DNA of 64,000 nucleotides from Brachybacterium sp. EE-P12. Lineage in GTDB: Bacteria; Actinomycetota; Actinomycetes; Actinomycetales; Dermabacteraceae. Below, one piece after another: positions 1 to 9,663 of this stretch. Made by a program: the position numbers and the translations under genes. The DNA lies in the NCBI RefSeq assembly GCF_003711805.1, contig NZ_QXCP01000003.1:62001-126000 (forward strand), given 5' to 3'. Positions within the stretch are counted from its first letter, which is position 1. Every line of letters begins with the position of its first letter. The notes under the pieces are model-generated. The model was not told the origin of the DNA and did no database searches. It worked only from the letters and a program-made list of their open reading frames with translations.

Positions 1-49
1 TCGACTGAGCGTCGAGCGAGGTCATGAACAACCGAGGAACGGAGAGAGC

Positions 50-1048
50 ATGAGCACCGCGCCGACCGTGCAGGAGAAGGCAGATAGGGGCGGCCCCTCC
101 GGGGGCCGCGCCCCCGCATCCCGTCCGCCCTCCCGCTCTGCGCCCTGGAGGACCCGCCTGCGCCGTGACCGGTCCCTGCTGCTGATGACGCTGCCGCTGG
201 TCGTGCTGCTGCTGGTGTTCGCCTATGTGCCGATCCTCGGCAACGTGATCGCGTTCCAGGACTACTCGCCCTTCGTCGGGATCCGCAGCAGCGAGTTCGT
301 CGGGCTCGAGAACTTCCAGCGGGTCATCGCCGATTCGGCGTTCTGGAACGCCGTGACGAACACGCTGATCATCACCGCGTTCCAGCTGGTGTTCTTCTTC
401 CCCATCCCGATCGCGCTCGCGATCCTGCTGAACTCGATCCTGTCGGTGCGGATCCGCACCGTCATCCAGTCGATCGTCTATCTGCCCCACTTCTTCTCGT
501 GGGTGGTCGTGGTCTCGGTCTTCTACCAGATCTTCGGCGGGGCGGGGATAGTCAACCAGTTCCTGCGCGGCATCGGTGCGCCGCCGTGGGACTTCGTGAC
601 GAACCCGGACACCTTCCTGATCCTCATCACCTCGCAGATCATCTGGAAGGACGCGGGCTGGGGCATCATCGTCTTCCTCGCCGCGCTGAACGCGATCGAT
701 CCGGGCCTGTACGAGGCCGCCGCGATCGACGGAGCCGGCAAGTGGAAGCGCATCTGGCACGTCACCCTGCCGGGGATGCGCTCGGTGATCGTGCTGCTGC
801 TGATCCTCCAGCTCGGCAACGCCCTGTCCGTCGGCTTCGAGCAGCTCATCCTGCAGCGGGACGCGGTCGGTGCCGGGGCGGCGGAGGTGCTCGACACCTT
901 CGTCTACTACACCGGCATCCAGAACGGCGACTGGAGCTATGCGGCGGCCGCCGGACTCATCAAGGGGGTGGTCAGCACCGTGCTGATCATCGCAGCGAAC
1001 AAGGTCGCCCACCTGCTGGGCGAAGCGGGGGTGTACCAGAAGGCATGA
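50..1048 (+). CDS. Sugar ABC transporter permease, LplB/YteP-like
   Basis: A 332-aa inner-membrane permease of the binding-protein-dependent transport family, one half of a CUT1-type sugar importer. The first 40 or so residues are Pro/Arg-rich and cytosolic. Hydrophobic helices start at about residue 43, and the EAA loop that contacts the ATPase (YEAAAIDGAGKWKRIW) lies at about residues 222-238. The order of motifs and the C-terminal GVYQKA tail fit the LplB/YteP group, which imports plant or host oligosaccharides. The start has a purine-rich GGAGAG just upstream. It overlaps the next permease by ATGA, so the two are translationally coupled. The cognate binding protein is not in the window and probably lies to the left. 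No ATPase gene is nearby. The substrate is unknown; the adjacent fucosidase cluster makes a fucosylated glycan possible (inference). Confidence 0.9.
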   Translation: MSTAPTVQEKADRGGPSGGRAPASRPPSRSAPWRTRLRRDRSLLLMTLPLVVLLLVFAYVPILGNVIAFQDYSPFVGIRSSEFVGLENFQRVIADSAFWNAVTNTLIITAFQLVFFFPIPIALAILLNSILSVRIRTVIQSIVYLPHFFSWVVVVSVFYQIFGGAGIVNQFLRGIGAPPWDFVTNPDTFLILITSQIIWKDAGWGIIVFLAALNAIDPGLYEAAAIDGAGKWKRIWHVTLPGMRSVIVLLLILQLGNALSVGFEQLILQRDAVGAGAAEVLDTFVYYTGIQNGDWSYAAAAGLIKGVVSTVLIIAANKVAHLLGEAGVYQKA

Positions 1049-2016
1049 AGACCTCGACCGACCACGAACCCGACATCGCCCCGGCGATCGCGACGATCGA
1101 CGAGGGGCTCCCTCGGGCGCGCCGCCGCGCCGGCGGCCAGCGCCCCGCGTGGGACGAGGAGCCCGGCCTCGTCGTCAAGAGCGGCAAGGGGACCGTGCTG
1201 GTCCTCATCTGCCTGGTCATCCTGGGGCCGCTCTACACGATCATCCTCACGAGCCTGTCGCCGCAGTCCGCGATCACCGCCGCCGGCGGGCTCGTCATCA
1301 TCCCCGACGGGATCACGCTCGACGCGTACCGGCAGGTCCTCTCCGGCGGCGTGGTCACGCGGGCCGTGCTGGTCAGCATCGGCGTGACCGCCGTGGGGAC
1401 CTTCCTCTCCGTGCTGGTGTCCGTCCTGGCCGCCTACGGCCTCTCCCGACCGGGGACCTTCGCGCACCGGCCGATCCTGTTCCTGCTGCTGGGGACGATG
1501 TTCTTCGGCGCCGGGATGATCCCCACGTACCTGCTGGTCGACGCGCTGCACATGATCGACACCTACTGGGCGCTGATCCTGCCCACGGCGGTCAACGCGT
1601 TCAACATCATCATCATGCGCGGCTTCTTCCAGGGCATCGACCAGGGGATCCTCGAGTCCGCGCGCATCGACGGGGCCTCCGACTGGCGGATCCTGTTCCA
1701 GATGGTGCTGCCGATGTCCAAGGCGGTCGTCGCGGTGGTCTCCCTGTTCTACGCGGTGGGCTACTGGAACGCCTTCTTCAACGCGGTGCTCTACATCAAC
1801 ACCCCGGAGAAGCTCCCTCTGCAGGTGGTGCTGCGCTCCTTCGTGCTGCAGGGGGTCTCGGTGCCCGGGCAGGTGGACGTGGGCTCCGGCCAGGTGGCGA
1901 CGCTCGCGGTGCAGATGGCCGTCATGGTCATCGCACTGGTCCCGGTGCTCCTGGTGTACCCGTTCGTGCAGCGCCACTTCACCTCTGGCGTCATGATCGG
2001 GGCGGTGAAGGGCTGA
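1045..2016 (+). CDS. Sugar ABC transporter permease, YtcP/AraQ-like
   Basis: A 323-aa second permease subunit, partner of the preceding gene. I place the start at the ATG that overlaps the upstream stop (ATGA), because longer upstream readings are shadows of the first permease. The N-terminal 50 residues are polar and Arg-rich. About six transmembrane segments follow, with the EAA loop ESARIDGASDWRILFQMVLP at about residues 202-222. The C-terminus FVQRHFTSGVMIGAVKG is typical of the YtcP branch (FV.K.F..G...GAVKG). The gene is convergent with the LacI-type regulator, whose stop lies 33 bp away. It probably forms a heterodimer with the LplB-like subunit and uses a shared ATPase. Confidence 0.9.
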   Translation: MKTSTDHEPDIAPAIATIDEGLPRARRRAGGQRPAWDEEPGLVVKSGKGTVLVLICLVILGPLYTIILTSLSPQSAITAAGGLVIIPDGITLDAYRQVLSGGVVTRAVLVSIGVTAVGTFLSVLVSVLAAYGLSRPGTFAHRPILFLLLGTMFFGAGMIPTYLLVDALHMIDTYWALILPTAVNAFNIIIMRGFFQGIDQGILESARIDGASDWRILFQMVLPMSKAVVAVVSLFYAVGYWNAFFNAVLYINTPEKLPLQVVLRSFVLQGVSVPGQVDVGSGQVATLAVQMAVMVIALVPVLLVYPFVQRHFTSGVMIGAVKG

Positions 2017-2020
2017 TCGC

Positions 2021-2035
2021 GTCCGCAGGCCGGAC
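2021..2035. terminator. Short hairpin between convergent genes
   Basis: GTCCG-caggc-CGGAC forms a 5-bp stem with a 5-nt loop in the 33-bp gap between the convergent permease and LacI genes. There is no T tract. It is weak and called mainly on position. Confidence 0.3.
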
Positions 2036-2049
2036 CGCCCTCGCCGGGC

Positions 2050-3096
2050 TCAGCCCCGGGTGGTCCCGCGCGCCTGGAAGGTCGGGCTGAGCAGTCGGGA
2101 GCGGCGGGGCGCCTCCCGGTCGGCCAGATGCTCGAGGAGCATCGTCACGGCGGTGCGCCCGATGGTCGCGATCGGGAGGTCCACCCCTGAGACGTCCCAG
2201 GGGCCCGTGGTCGCCACGAGCTTAGGAGCGAGGGCGACGACCTGGACCGCCTCCGGGCAGTCCACGCCCGCAGCCGCGAAGGCGCGCCCGAGCAGGGGCA
2301 GCGCCCGCTCGTGGTGGACGAACAGGCCGTCGTGTCCGGCCCCGTCGAGGATCTCGGCGGCGACGAAGGTGGAGACCTCCTCGAGGTCCGCGGCGATCTC
2401 GACGATCTCGACGGGGATGCCGAGGTCCCGGCAGGCCCGGGTGTACCCGAGCCGGGCACGGTGCGCGTAGGTCGGGGTCCTCCCTTCGCGGGAGGCAGGT
2501 GAGGTGACCATCGCGATCCGCTGCGAGCCGCGGCGGTGCATCTGGTGCACCGCGTCCTCGGCGGCCGCCAGGAAGTCGAAGTCCACGCACGTGAGCCCTC
2601 CGGTCTCGTCGGGATAGCCGATGAGCACGACGGGTCTGGTGAGCCGGGCGAGGGACGGGATGCGAGGGTCGTCCTCCACCAGATCCATGACGATGAGGGC
2701 GTCGACCTTGCCCTCGTCGACGACCCGCAGGGTGCGGGCATGGTCCTCGGCCGTCACCAGCAGGATGTCGAAGTCCTGCTCGTGCGCCGCTGCGAGGAAG
2801 GAGCTGACGAAGGCCATGATCACATGCGCATCGACGGCCTCCCGCTGGGGGACTGCGACTCCGAGCAGCGAGGTGCGCTTCAGGGCGAGCGCCCGGGCGC
2901 TCGCCGCCGGGTGGTACTCGAGACGGGCGATCGCGGCCTGGATGCGCTCCCTGGTCTCCGCCGAGATCGGACGCTTGCCGCTGAGGGCGTAGCTGACCGT
3001 GCTCAGGGAGACCCCCGCCTCCCGGGCGATATCGGTCATCGTGGCCATCGTGGATGTGTTCCCGTTCCGTCGAGCAGTGGCAGGGGCGTCAGTCAT
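2050..3096 (-). CDS. LacI-family transcriptional regulator
   Basis: A repressor of about 348 aa. The N-terminal LacI helix-turn-helix (MTDIAREAGVSLSTVSYALS, with the hinge-helix leading residues after it) lies at residues 20-60. A periplasmic-binding-protein-like sugar sensor follows to the C-terminus. I chose the ATG at 3096 because GGGAGA lies just ahead of it and because the longer start at 3132 would run into the fucosidase gene. An internal ATG at 3048 or 3039, directly before the HTH, is also possible. The gene lies 10 bp downstream of the GH95 gene on the same strand, so the two are likely co-transcribed, and the effector is probably a product of that enzyme (inference). Confidence 0.88.
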   Translation of the reverse strand: MTDAPATARRNGNTSTMATMTDIAREAGVSLSTVSYALSGKRPISAETRERIQAAIARLEYHPAASARALALKRTSLLGVAVPQREAVDAHVIMAFVSSFLAAAHEQDFDILLVTAEDHARTLRVVDEGKVDALIVMDLVEDDPRIPSLARLTRPVVLIGYPDETGGLTCVDFDFLAAAEDAVHQMHRRGSQRIAMVTSPASREGRTPTYAHRARLGYTRACRDLGIPVEIVEIAADLEEVSTFVAAEILDGAGHDGLFVHHERALPLLGRAFAAAGVDCPEAVQVVALAPKLVATTGPWDVSGVDLPIATIGRTAVTMLLEHLADREAPRRSRLLSPTFQARGTTRG

Positions 3097-3106
3097 TCTC
3101 TCCCGT

Positions 3107-5422
3107 TCAGGATCGGAACGCGACGTCCGCACCTCGCCCCCGGTCGGACCACGCCGTGACGTCGACCTCGACCGTCCCCCGGCGCGGGACGGCGACCTCG
3201 GCGGTGCACCCGCGCCACCGCACCCGGTGCGTGCCGGCTCCTCCCGGCCCGGCCGCGCTCAGCCTCACCGCCGACGGGCATCCGTCGGCCCACTCCATGT
3301 CCACCACGAGCCCGGGGCGCGCACGGAGTCCCGAGACCCGTCCGTCGCGGAGCAGCTCGGGGACCGTGGGCAGCAGCTCCACCTCGCCGCGATGGGACTG
3401 GAGGAGGCACTCGGCGACCGCGGCGACGATCCCGAAGTTCGCGTCCATCTGGAACGGCGGATGGGCCGAGAAGAGGTTCGGGTACAGGCCCGCGCGTTCG
3501 CCCTGAGGAGTCTCCGCGGGGCGCAGGAACATCTCCAGCAGCCGCTGCACGCGTGCGGGCCGGCGCAGCCGCGCCCACAGGCAGGCCTTCCAGGCCAGCG
3601 ACCAGCCGGTGGCCTCGTCGCCGCGGGCCTCGAGGGTCGCGGCGACGGCTTCCTCGGCGGCGGCGTCGAGCGCGTCGGTGCCGGGAAAGGCGAAGGCCAG
3701 GTGGGAGACGTGCCGGTGCGTCGGCTCCTCCTCCGGGAGCGAGGCGTGCCACTCGAGGACCCGCCCGTCGTGCCCGATCTGCGGATCCGGAAGGCGGGGG
3801 AGGAGCTTCCGGGCGCGCTCGACGACGGGATCGTCGTCCACCCCGAGGTGATCCGCCGCATCGACCAGGCCGCGCAGTGTCTCGCGCACCAGCCAGCGAT
3901 CCATGCCGGAGCCCTCGGTGAGCGCTGCCGGGGTGGCGTCCTCCATGAGCCACCGACTCTCCGGCGAGGTCGAGGGGAAGGTGACCAGGCGACCCTCGCT
4001 GTCCGGGTGCAGCAGGCAGAGCGCGAAGCGGGCGGCCTCGCGTCGGTGCGGGAACCTGCGACGAGCGCGTTCGGCGGGGCGCTCGCCGCTGTAGGAGGCG
4101 ATGTCGTCGAGCTGCAGCTCGAGCCAGAGCCCGCCCATGGGCCAGATCGCCCACCGTGTCTCCCCGGCGACGGGGGCGGTGTACCCCCAGGCGTCGGTGT
4201 TGTGGTGCACGGTCCAGCCGTCCGCGCCGTACAGGCGACGTGCCGTCTGGCGACCCCGCTCCCGGAGCAGCGCGACGAACTCCTCGAGCGCCTCCGCCGC
4301 GTGCGGCACGTGGGCGGGGCCGACGAGCCAGTGGTTCATCTCCAGGTTGATGTTCGTGGTGAAGTTCGAGGACCAGGGGGCGATCAGCTCGCGGTTCCAG
4401 ATCCCCTGCAGGTTGGCAGGAGGCAGGCCGGGCCGGGAGGCGGCGTCCAGGAGGTACCGGCCGTAGGCGACCACCGTGGACAGGAGAGGGGCGAGCGCTG
4501 CCGGCTCCGGGGCGTCCCCCGCGGGCGGCTCGGTCTGCTCCGCGCCTCTGGTCGAGTCGCGGAGCACGAGGCGCATCCCGCTGGGCTGGGCCGCCCGGTG
4601 CGCGGCATGGCGGGCGAGGAGGTCGGACTCGGCGCGTGCGAGCGCCTCTGCTGCGGTGCGCGCCGCGTCGTCGACGATGTCAGCCGTCGGCCGATCGGGT
4701 CGTTCGCCGAGGCCGCGCCATGAGGTGCTGATCGCGCACACCAGCAGACACCGGCCGTCCTCGCACCGCCACCGGAGGGCGACGGCCGCGTGCGAGGCGT
4801 CATCGCCGAACTGCACGGGCGGCGCACCGGGGGCGTGGCCGGGAGGGGCGTCCGAGGGGGCCCGCAGCAGCACGTCGAGGCCGTCTGCTGAGGCGGTGCG
4901 GGTGATCTCGCGCAGCGGCGAGGTGAAGGTGACCTCGAGGGTCTGCTGCGGCGCGAGCGGGAAGGCGTGGACCAGCACTTCGTCCGCAGCGCTGATCAGG
5001 CTGAGGTGCTCGGCTCCCCCCGGCTCGATCACGCGGTGCACCCCTGTGTCCAGATCCAGCTCTCTCGTCGGCTCCGACGTGTGCTCGGAGGCGGCGCCGC
5101 GTGCGACGACCAGGTCGCCCACGGGAAGATAGGCCTGCGACCAGGTCATGCCGAGCACGGACAGCTCCTGCTCGGCGGCGGGGACCTGGCCCTGCGAGAA
5201 CAGCTTCCGGGCGCGGGCGAGCGCGTCGCGCGCGGTCACCTGGTCCACGAGGCGATCCTGGTGGACGTCAGGCGCACCCGACCACAGCGTCGACTCGTTC
5301 AGGGAGAACCGTGCGTGCTCCGGATCCCCCCAGGCCATCGCGGCCAGGCGGCCGTTGCCGAGAGGGAGTGCTTCGAGCCAGCGTCTCGCCGCTCCACGGC
5401 GGATGAGGGTGCGGTGGTCCAT
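3107..5422 (-). CDS. GH95 alpha-L-fucosidase (intracellular)
   Basis: A 771-aa glycoside hydrolase of family 95, which removes alpha-1,2-linked L-fucose (some members act on L-galactose) by inversion. The N-terminal beta-sandwich spans about residues 1-240, including [14 protein letters not shown] near residue 20, which is typical of the family. The catalytic (alpha/alpha)6 barrel shows [11 protein letters not shown] at about residues 352-363, matching the paired Asn of Bifidobacterium AfcA; FPSTSPE at about 478-484, the proposed acid Glu; and FQMDANFG at about 655-662, matching the conserved Asp. Length is normal for GH95. There is no signal peptide, so it should act in the cytoplasm on imported oligosaccharides. 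The gene lies 41 bp after a ROK regulator and 10 bp before a LacI regulator on the same strand. Confidence 0.9.
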   Translation of the reverse strand: MDHRTLIRRGAARRWLEALPLGNGRLAAMAWGDPEHARFSLNESTLWSGAPDVHQDRLVDQVTARDALARARKLFSQGQVPAAEQELSVLGMTWSQAYLPVGDLVVARGAASEHTSEPTRELDLDTGVHRVIEPGGAEHLSLISAADEVLVHAFPLAPQQTLEVTFTSPLREITRTASADGLDVLLRAPSDAPPGHAPGAPPVQFGDDASHAAVALRWRCEDGRCLLVCAISTSWRGLGERPDRPTADIVDDAARTAAEALARAESDLLARHAAHRAAQPSGMRLVLRDSTRGAEQTEPPAGDAPEPAALAPLLSTVVAYGRYLLDAASRPGLPPANLQGIWNRELIAPWSSNFTTNINLEMNHWLVGPAHVPHAAEALEEFVALLRERGRQTARRLYGADGWTVHHNTDAWGYTAPVAGETRWAIWPMGGLWLELQLDDIASYSGERPAERARRRFPHRREAARFALCLLHPDSEGRLVTFPSTSPESRWLMEDATPAALTEGSGMDRWLVRETLRGLVDAADHLGVDDDPVVERARKLLPRLPDPQIGHDGRVLEWHASLPEEEPTHRHVSHLAFAFPGTDALDAAAEEAVAATLEARGDEATGWSLAWKACLWARLRRPARVQRLLEMFLRPAETPQGERAGLYPNLFSAHPPFQMDANFGIVAAVAECLLQSHRGEVELLPTVPELLRDGRVSGLRARPGLVVDMEWADGCPSAVRLSAAGPGGAGTHRVRWRGCTAEVAVPRRGTVEVDVTAWSDRGRGADVAFRS

Positions 5423-5463
5423 CGGGTGATCGGGTCCCCTCTGCGTTCTGCGGTCGGCATCAT

Positions 5464-6627
5464 TCAGTGCGCTCGCTCGATCCACGTGACGGGATGGTCG
5501 AACACGGGCTTCAGCGCCGCGCGCGCGGCCCCGTGCAGGGCGGGGTCGGCGAGGGTGTCGGCGCGCTGGATCGCGACCGGTCCGGCCTCGGCGGCGAGGG
5601 CGTGGGCGTCCACGGTCTGCTGCACCACCGGGGTGATCTCCTCGGCGATCGGGGCGAGATAGCCCGAGAGCACCACGGTGGACAGGTCCAGCACGTTCAG
5701 GGCGTTCGCGATCGCGAGTCCGAGGGAGCGGCCGATCACGCCGATCACCTCGGCGCGGCTCGAGCTGCGGGCGAGCTCCTCGACCAGGTCCTCGATCCGC
5801 ACGTCGTCGGAGAGCCCTGCCTGGCGCACCAGGGAGAGATAGGAGATGTAGGCCTCGAGGCAGCCGCGCCGGCCGCAGCGGCACCGCCGCCCCTCGGGGG
5901 CGACGACGGTGTGCCCGAACTCGCCGGCCCACCCGTGCGCGCCCTCGAGGATGGTGCCGCCCAGCACCACCGCGCCGCCCACGCCGGTGGACCCGCGCAC
6001 GTAGAGGAACGACTCTCCCGGCCGGCGGTCGATCTCGGTGAGCACGGAGAGGCGGTTGTCGTTCTGGGCGTCGACGGGCCAGGTCGCCGGCGCGATCAGC
6101 TCCTGGAGGCGGGAGACGACGGGCACGTCCGCCCAGTCCAGGCCGGGGGCGGAGAGGATCCGGCCGTCCTCGGGGGAGAGGCGTCCGGGGATCGCGGCGG
6201 TCACGCCCACGACCGGGACGTCGCGAGCTTCGTCGCGGACCTCGTGCACGAGCTGGGCTGCCAGCGCCAGGGCATCCTCCGCGGTGCCCTCGGCGACCCG
6301 GTGGTAGGTGGTGCGGCGGGCGAGCTCGGCGCCGGTGAGGTCGATGCCGAGGCAGGAGATGTGATCGGCCGCGATCTCGAGGCCGATCGCGATGAGCGTG
6401 CCGGAGGCGGGGCGCAGCGGCACCATCGGCCGCCCGGCGCCGGCCGCGACCGGCTCGCCCTCCTCGACCAGGCCGGCGCCGACGAGCTCCTCGACCAGCT
6501 TGGAGACGGTCGGCTTGGTCAGGCGGGTCCGGGTCGCCAGGCCCGCCCGGGAGGTGGGGGAGGAGGCGGTCTGCAGGGCGCGCAGCACGGCGGAGAGGTT
6601 GTGCTCGCGCAGGTGGGTGGACTGCAT
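5464..6627 (-). CDS. xylR: ROK-family repressor, probable XylR
   Basis: A 387-aa ROK protein with an N-terminal winged helix ([22 protein letters not shown], about residues 30-60) followed by a sugar-kinase-like ROK domain. The ROK zinc motif [10 protein letters not shown] is at about residues 247-256, preceded by [11 protein letters not shown]. The start at 6627 is supported by AGGAAGGA 7 nt upstream. It is divergent from xylA, with a palindromic operator between them, as for XylR of Bacillus and other Gram-positives. It probably represses xylA-xylB and its own transcription until xylose is present. The fucosidase and LacI genes follow it directly and may be under the same control, which is unusual. 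Confidence 0.85.
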   Translation of the reverse strand: MQSTHLREHNLSAVLRALQTASSPTSRAGLATRTRLTKPTVSKLVEELVGAGLVEEGEPVAAGAGRPMVPLRPASGTLIAIGLEIAADHISCLGIDLTGAELARRTTYHRVAEGTAEDALALAAQLVHEVRDEARDVPVVGVTAAIPGRLSPEDGRILSAPGLDWADVPVVSRLQELIAPATWPVDAQNDNRLSVLTEIDRRPGESFLYVRGSTGVGGAVVLGGTILEGAHGWAGEFGHTVVAPEGRRCRCGRRGCLEAYISYLSLVRQAGLSDDVRIEDLVEELARSSSRAEVIGVIGRSLGLAIANALNVLDLSTVVLSGYLAPIAEEITPVVQQTVDAHALAAEAGPVAIQRADTLADPALHGAARAALKPVFDHPVTWIERAH

Positions 6628-6682
6628 CGGGTCCTTCCTCTCGTCCTCGTCGTCGGCGGGGAGAGCTGGTGGGCCGTTCGGC

Positions 6683-6712
6683 TTGTGTGGGACAGCTTCC
6701 CATGGGTAGATT
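6683..6712 (+). promoter_or_regulatory. Candidate xylA promoter (-35 TTGTGT, -10 TAGATT)
   Basis: TTGTGT at 6683-6688 and TAGATT at 6707-6712 are spaced 18 bp, a good sigma-70-like arrangement reading toward xylA. The -10 overlaps the first base pairs of the palindromic operator, so repressor binding would block initiation. Confidence 0.5.
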
Positions 6713-6731
6713 AGTAACGGAAACTTACTAA
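6711..6731. promoter_or_regulatory. XylR (ROK) operator
   Basis: A perfect inverted repeat TTAGTAA-N7-TTACTAA sits in the xylR-xylA divergent region. The outer TTAGT...ACTAA matches the ends of the classic Bacillus xyl operator. It is AT-rich against a very GC-rich background, which makes it conspicuous. Confidence 0.85.
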
Positions 6732-6806
6732 GGGATGGCGTGCGCCGCGAGCACCTGCCCGCAGCGCCACGACGACGCCGTCGACCCGACCGAGGAGCAC
6801 CGCCCC

Positions 6807-8000
6807 ATGACCGCACCCACCCCCACCCGCGACGACAAGTTCTCCTTCGGCCTGTGGACCACCGGCTGGCAGGCGCAGGACCAGTTCGGTTCCGCCACCC
6901 GCCCGCCGCTCGAGCTGACCGCCCACATCCGCAAGCTCGCCGAGCTCGGCGCCTGGGGCTTCACCTTCCACGACAACGACGTGGTCCCCTTCGACGCCAC
7001 CCCCACCGAGCGCCAGCGGATCATCGACCAGCTCAAGGCCGTCACCGAGGAGACGGGTCTGGTGATCGAGATGGTCACCACCGACACCTTCGCCCACCCC
7101 GTCTTCAAGGACGGCGCCTTCACCTCCAACGACCGCTCCGTGCGCCGCTTCGGCCTGCGCAAGGTGCTCGCCAACGTCGACCTCGCCGCCGAGCTCGGCG
7201 CGACCACCTTCGTGATGTGGGGCGGGCGAGAGGGCTCCGAGTACGACGGCTCCAAGGATCTCCACGCCGCCCTCGAGCGCTACCGCGAGGGCCTGGACAC
7301 CGTGGCCGGCTACATCAAGGACAAGGGCTACGACCTGCGCATCGGCCTCGAGCCCAAGCCCAACGAGCCCCGCGGCAACATCTTCCTGCCCACCGTCGGC
7401 CATGCGCTCGCCTTCATCGAGCAGCTCGAGCACGGCGACATCGTGGGCATCAACCCCGAGACCGGCCACGAGCAGATGGCCACCCTGAACTACACCCACG
7501 GCCTCGCCCAGGCGCTGTGGAGCGACAAGCTCTTCCACATCGACCTCAACGGCCAGCACGGCCCGATGTACGACCAGGACCTGGTGTTCGGCCACGGTGA
7601 CCTGATCAGCGCGTTCTTCACCGTGGACCTGCTCGAGAACGGCTTCCCGTCGAAGCCCGGCGCCTACCAGGGCGCCCGCCACTTCGACTTCAAGCCCTCC
7701 CGCACCGAGCACGAGCAGGGCCAGTACGACTCCGCCGCGGCGAACATGGAGATGTACCTGATGCTCAAGGAGCGGGCCCTCGCCTTCCGGGCCGACTCCG
7801 AGGTGCAGGAGGCGCTGGCCTACTCCGGCATCGACGAGCTCGCCCAGCCCACCCTCGGCGAGGGCGAGACCCTCGAGGACCTCCTCGCGGACCGCTCCAC
7901 CTTCGAGGACTTCGACGCCGATGCGGCGGGGGAGCGGAACTACGGCTTCGTGCGCCTGCAGCAGCTGGCCATGCAGCACCTCCTCGGCTTCCGCGCCTGA
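6807..8000 (+). CDS. xylA: Xylose isomerase
   Basis: A 397-aa enzyme of the short actinobacterial class (about 390 aa) that converts D-xylose to D-xylulose, and also glucose to fructose. Active-site residues are all visible: His55 in FTFHDNDVV, Glu182 and Lys184 in EPKPNEPRG, His221 in [10 protein letters not shown], and the metal-binding Asp cluster in [16 protein letters not shown]. Numbering is one residue ahead of the Streptomyces/Arthrobacter enzymes. The ATG at 6807 is preceded by GAGGAG 10 nt upstream; in-frame codons further upstream lie within the operator region and lack support. It is the first gene of the xyl pair, followed 213 bp later by xylB. Confidence 0.98.
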   Translation: MTAPTPTRDDKFSFGLWTTGWQAQDQFGSATRPPLELTAHIRKLAELGAWGFTFHDNDVVPFDATPTERQRIIDQLKAVTEETGLVIEMVTTDTFAHPVFKDGAFTSNDRSVRRFGLRKVLANVDLAAELGATTFVMWGGREGSEYDGSKDLHAALERYREGLDTVAGYIKDKGYDLRIGLEPKPNEPRGNIFLPTVGHALAFIEQLEHGDIVGINPETGHEQMATLNYTHGLAQALWSDKLFHIDLNGQHGPMYDQDLVFGHGDLISAFFTVDLLENGFPSKPGAYQGARHFDFKPSRTEHEQGQYDSAAANMEMYLMLKERALAFRADSEVQEALAYSGIDELAQPTLGEGETLEDLLADRSTFEDFDADAAGERNYGFVRLQQLAMQHLLGFRA

Positions 8001-8066
8001 GCCCGGCCGGGCCCGGGGCGCGCCGCGCCGCTGGGCCCGGGATACGGCAGGGCCGTGTCGAATGGT

Positions 8067-8120
8067 GGCGCTCAGCCAGCTTCCGTCCCTCATAGGGTCG
8101 ATGGATGCTGGCTGAGCGCC
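8067..8120. repeat. Large perfect inverted repeat between xylA and xylB
   Basis: GGCGCTCAGCCAGC at 8067-8080 is repeated exactly in inverted form (GCTGGCTGAGCGCC) at 8107-8120. The 26-nt spacer itself contains CCCT-cat-AGGG. Together they give a 14-bp stem with an inner hairpin. It lies 93 bp before xylB, so it could attenuate or separate xylA and xylB messages. The 12-bp palindrome GCCCGGCCGGGC right after the xylA stop (8001-8012) is a second, weaker hairpin. No coding signal was seen in this 213-bp gap. Confidence 0.75.
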
Positions 8121-8213
8121 GGTTCTCGCAACCCGGCTCCGCTCGCCCACGCCTCTCCTGCTCCGCCCCCACTTCGCCCCTCCCACTCCGTCCCGCCCGC
8201 AAAGGACCACCTC

Positions 8214-9623
8214 ATGGCATCGCTCGTCCTCGGCATCGACTCCTCCACCCAGTCCACGAAGGCGCTGCTCGTCGACGCCGAGACCGGTCAGGTCCTCGAG
8301 GAGCGCCGCGCCGCGCATCCCGACGGCACCGAGGTGGACCCCCGCTCCTGGCTCGCCGCGGTCGACGACGCGGCCGGGCCGCTGCTCGAGCGGGCCGACG
8401 CCGTCTCCGTCGGCGGCCAACAGCACGGCATGGTGCTCCTGGACGAGGCCGGCGAGGTGGTGCGTCCTGCGCTGCTGTGGAACGACACCCGCTCCGCCCC
8501 GCAGGCGCAGACCCTCATCGAGGAGATGGGTGGCGCCGCGGCGAGCGTCGAGGAGATCGGCAGCCTCATGGTCGCCTCCTTCACCGCGAGCAAGCTGCGC
8601 TGGGTGCGCGACGAGGAGCCCGAGAACGCACAGCGCGCCGCCCGGGTGCTCCTCCCGCACGACTACGTCTCCCTCCACCTCGCCGAGCCCGGTACCGCGC
8701 CGTTCACCGACCGCGGCGACGCCTCCGGCACCGGCTACTACTCCACCCGCGAGGAGGCATGGCGGCCGGATCTCGCCGAGGCCGCGCTGGGCCGCGCCGT
8801 CGAGCTGCCGCGCCTTCCGTCGGCCCCGCAGGAGATCATGGCCCGCACCGCTGTGACCTCCACGGGCCGTGGCGGAGCCGCGATCGCTGCCGGGACCGGC
8901 GACAACATGGCCGCCGCGCTCGGCCTGTCCCTCGGCCCGGGCGACGTCTCCGTCTCGATCGGCACCTCCGGGGTGTGCGCGATGGTGAGCGACGCCCGGC
9001 CCGGGGACGCGAGCGGGACCGTGACCGGCTTCGCCGACGCGACCGGCCGTTTCCTGCCCATGACCACCACCATCAACGCCTCCCGCATCCTCGAGGCCGG
9101 CCGCGCCCTGCTCGGCGTGGACCACGAGGAGATGGCGCAGCTGGCCCTCGCCTCCGTCCCCGGTGCGCACGGCGTCACCCTCCTGCCCTACTTCGACGGG
9201 GAGCGCACGCCGAACCGGCCCACCGCCCGCGCCACCCTCACCGGCATGAGCACCTCCACCACCCGCGAGGACGTGGCCCGCGCCTACGTCGAGGGCCTGC
9301 TCTGCTCGCTCGCCGACGGCATCGCCGCCCTCGAGGAGCGCACCGGCACCGCCGCCCGGCGCATCACCCTGATCGGCGGCGGCGCCCGCTCCCGCGCCGT
9401 CCAGCAGCTGGCACCGGCGATCTTCGGCCGCGAGGTCACGATCGCGCCCGACGGCGAGTACGTCGCCCTCGGCGCCGCCCGCCAGGCCGCCTGGGCGCTC
9501 GCCGGCATCGCAGAGCCGCCGGCCTGGGAGATCAGCGGCTCGCAGGTCGTCGACGCGGAGCCGACGCCCGAGGTGCTGGGCACCTACCGGGAGTTGAAGG
9601 AGCGGACCGAGGGCTGGGGCTGA
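8214..9623 (+). CDS. xylB: Xylulokinase
   Basis: A 469-aa FGGY-family carbohydrate kinase that phosphorylates D-xylulose to xylulose 5-phosphate for the pentose phosphate pathway. The N-terminal phosphate loop GIDSSTQSTKALLVD is at residues 6-20. GGQQHGMVLLD at about 65 is the xylulokinase substrate-binding signature. GTGDNMAAALGL lies at about 227, LLPYFDGERTPNRP at about 323, and the second ATP motif ITLIGGGARS at about 385. The ATG at 8214 has AAAGGA upstream; longer in-frame readings run back into the inverted repeat and lack family similarity. It is followed by a palindromic terminator. Confidence 0.96.
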   Translation: MASLVLGIDSSTQSTKALLVDAETGQVLEERRAAHPDGTEVDPRSWLAAVDDAAGPLLERADAVSVGGQQHGMVLLDEAGEVVRPALLWNDTRSAPQAQTLIEEMGGAAASVEEIGSLMVASFTASKLRWVRDEEPENAQRAARVLLPHDYVSLHLAEPGTAPFTDRGDASGTGYYSTREEAWRPDLAEAALGRAVELPRLPSAPQEIMARTAVTSTGRGGAAIAAGTGDNMAAALGLSLGPGDVSVSIGTSGVCAMVSDARPGDASGTVTGFADATGRFLPMTTTINASRILEAGRALLGVDHEEMAQLALASVPGAHGVTLLPYFDGERTPNRPTARATLTGMSTSTTREDVARAYVEGLLCSLADGIAALEERTGTAARRITLIGGGARSRAVQQLAPAIFGREVTIAPDGEYVALGAARQAAWALAGIAEPPAWEISGSQVVDAEPTPEVLGTYRELKERTEGWG

Positions 9624-9634
9624 AGGATTCTGGC

Positions 9635-9654
9635 GGCGTTCCCGCGGGAACGCC
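9635..9654. terminator. Palindromic terminator between xylB and PAP2 gene
   Basis: GGCGTTCCCGCGGGAACGCC is a perfect 20-bp palindrome in the 40-bp gap between two convergent genes. It has no T tract on either side, so it is probably a bidirectional hairpin. Confidence 0.6.
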
Positions 9655-9663
9655 TCCCGCAGC

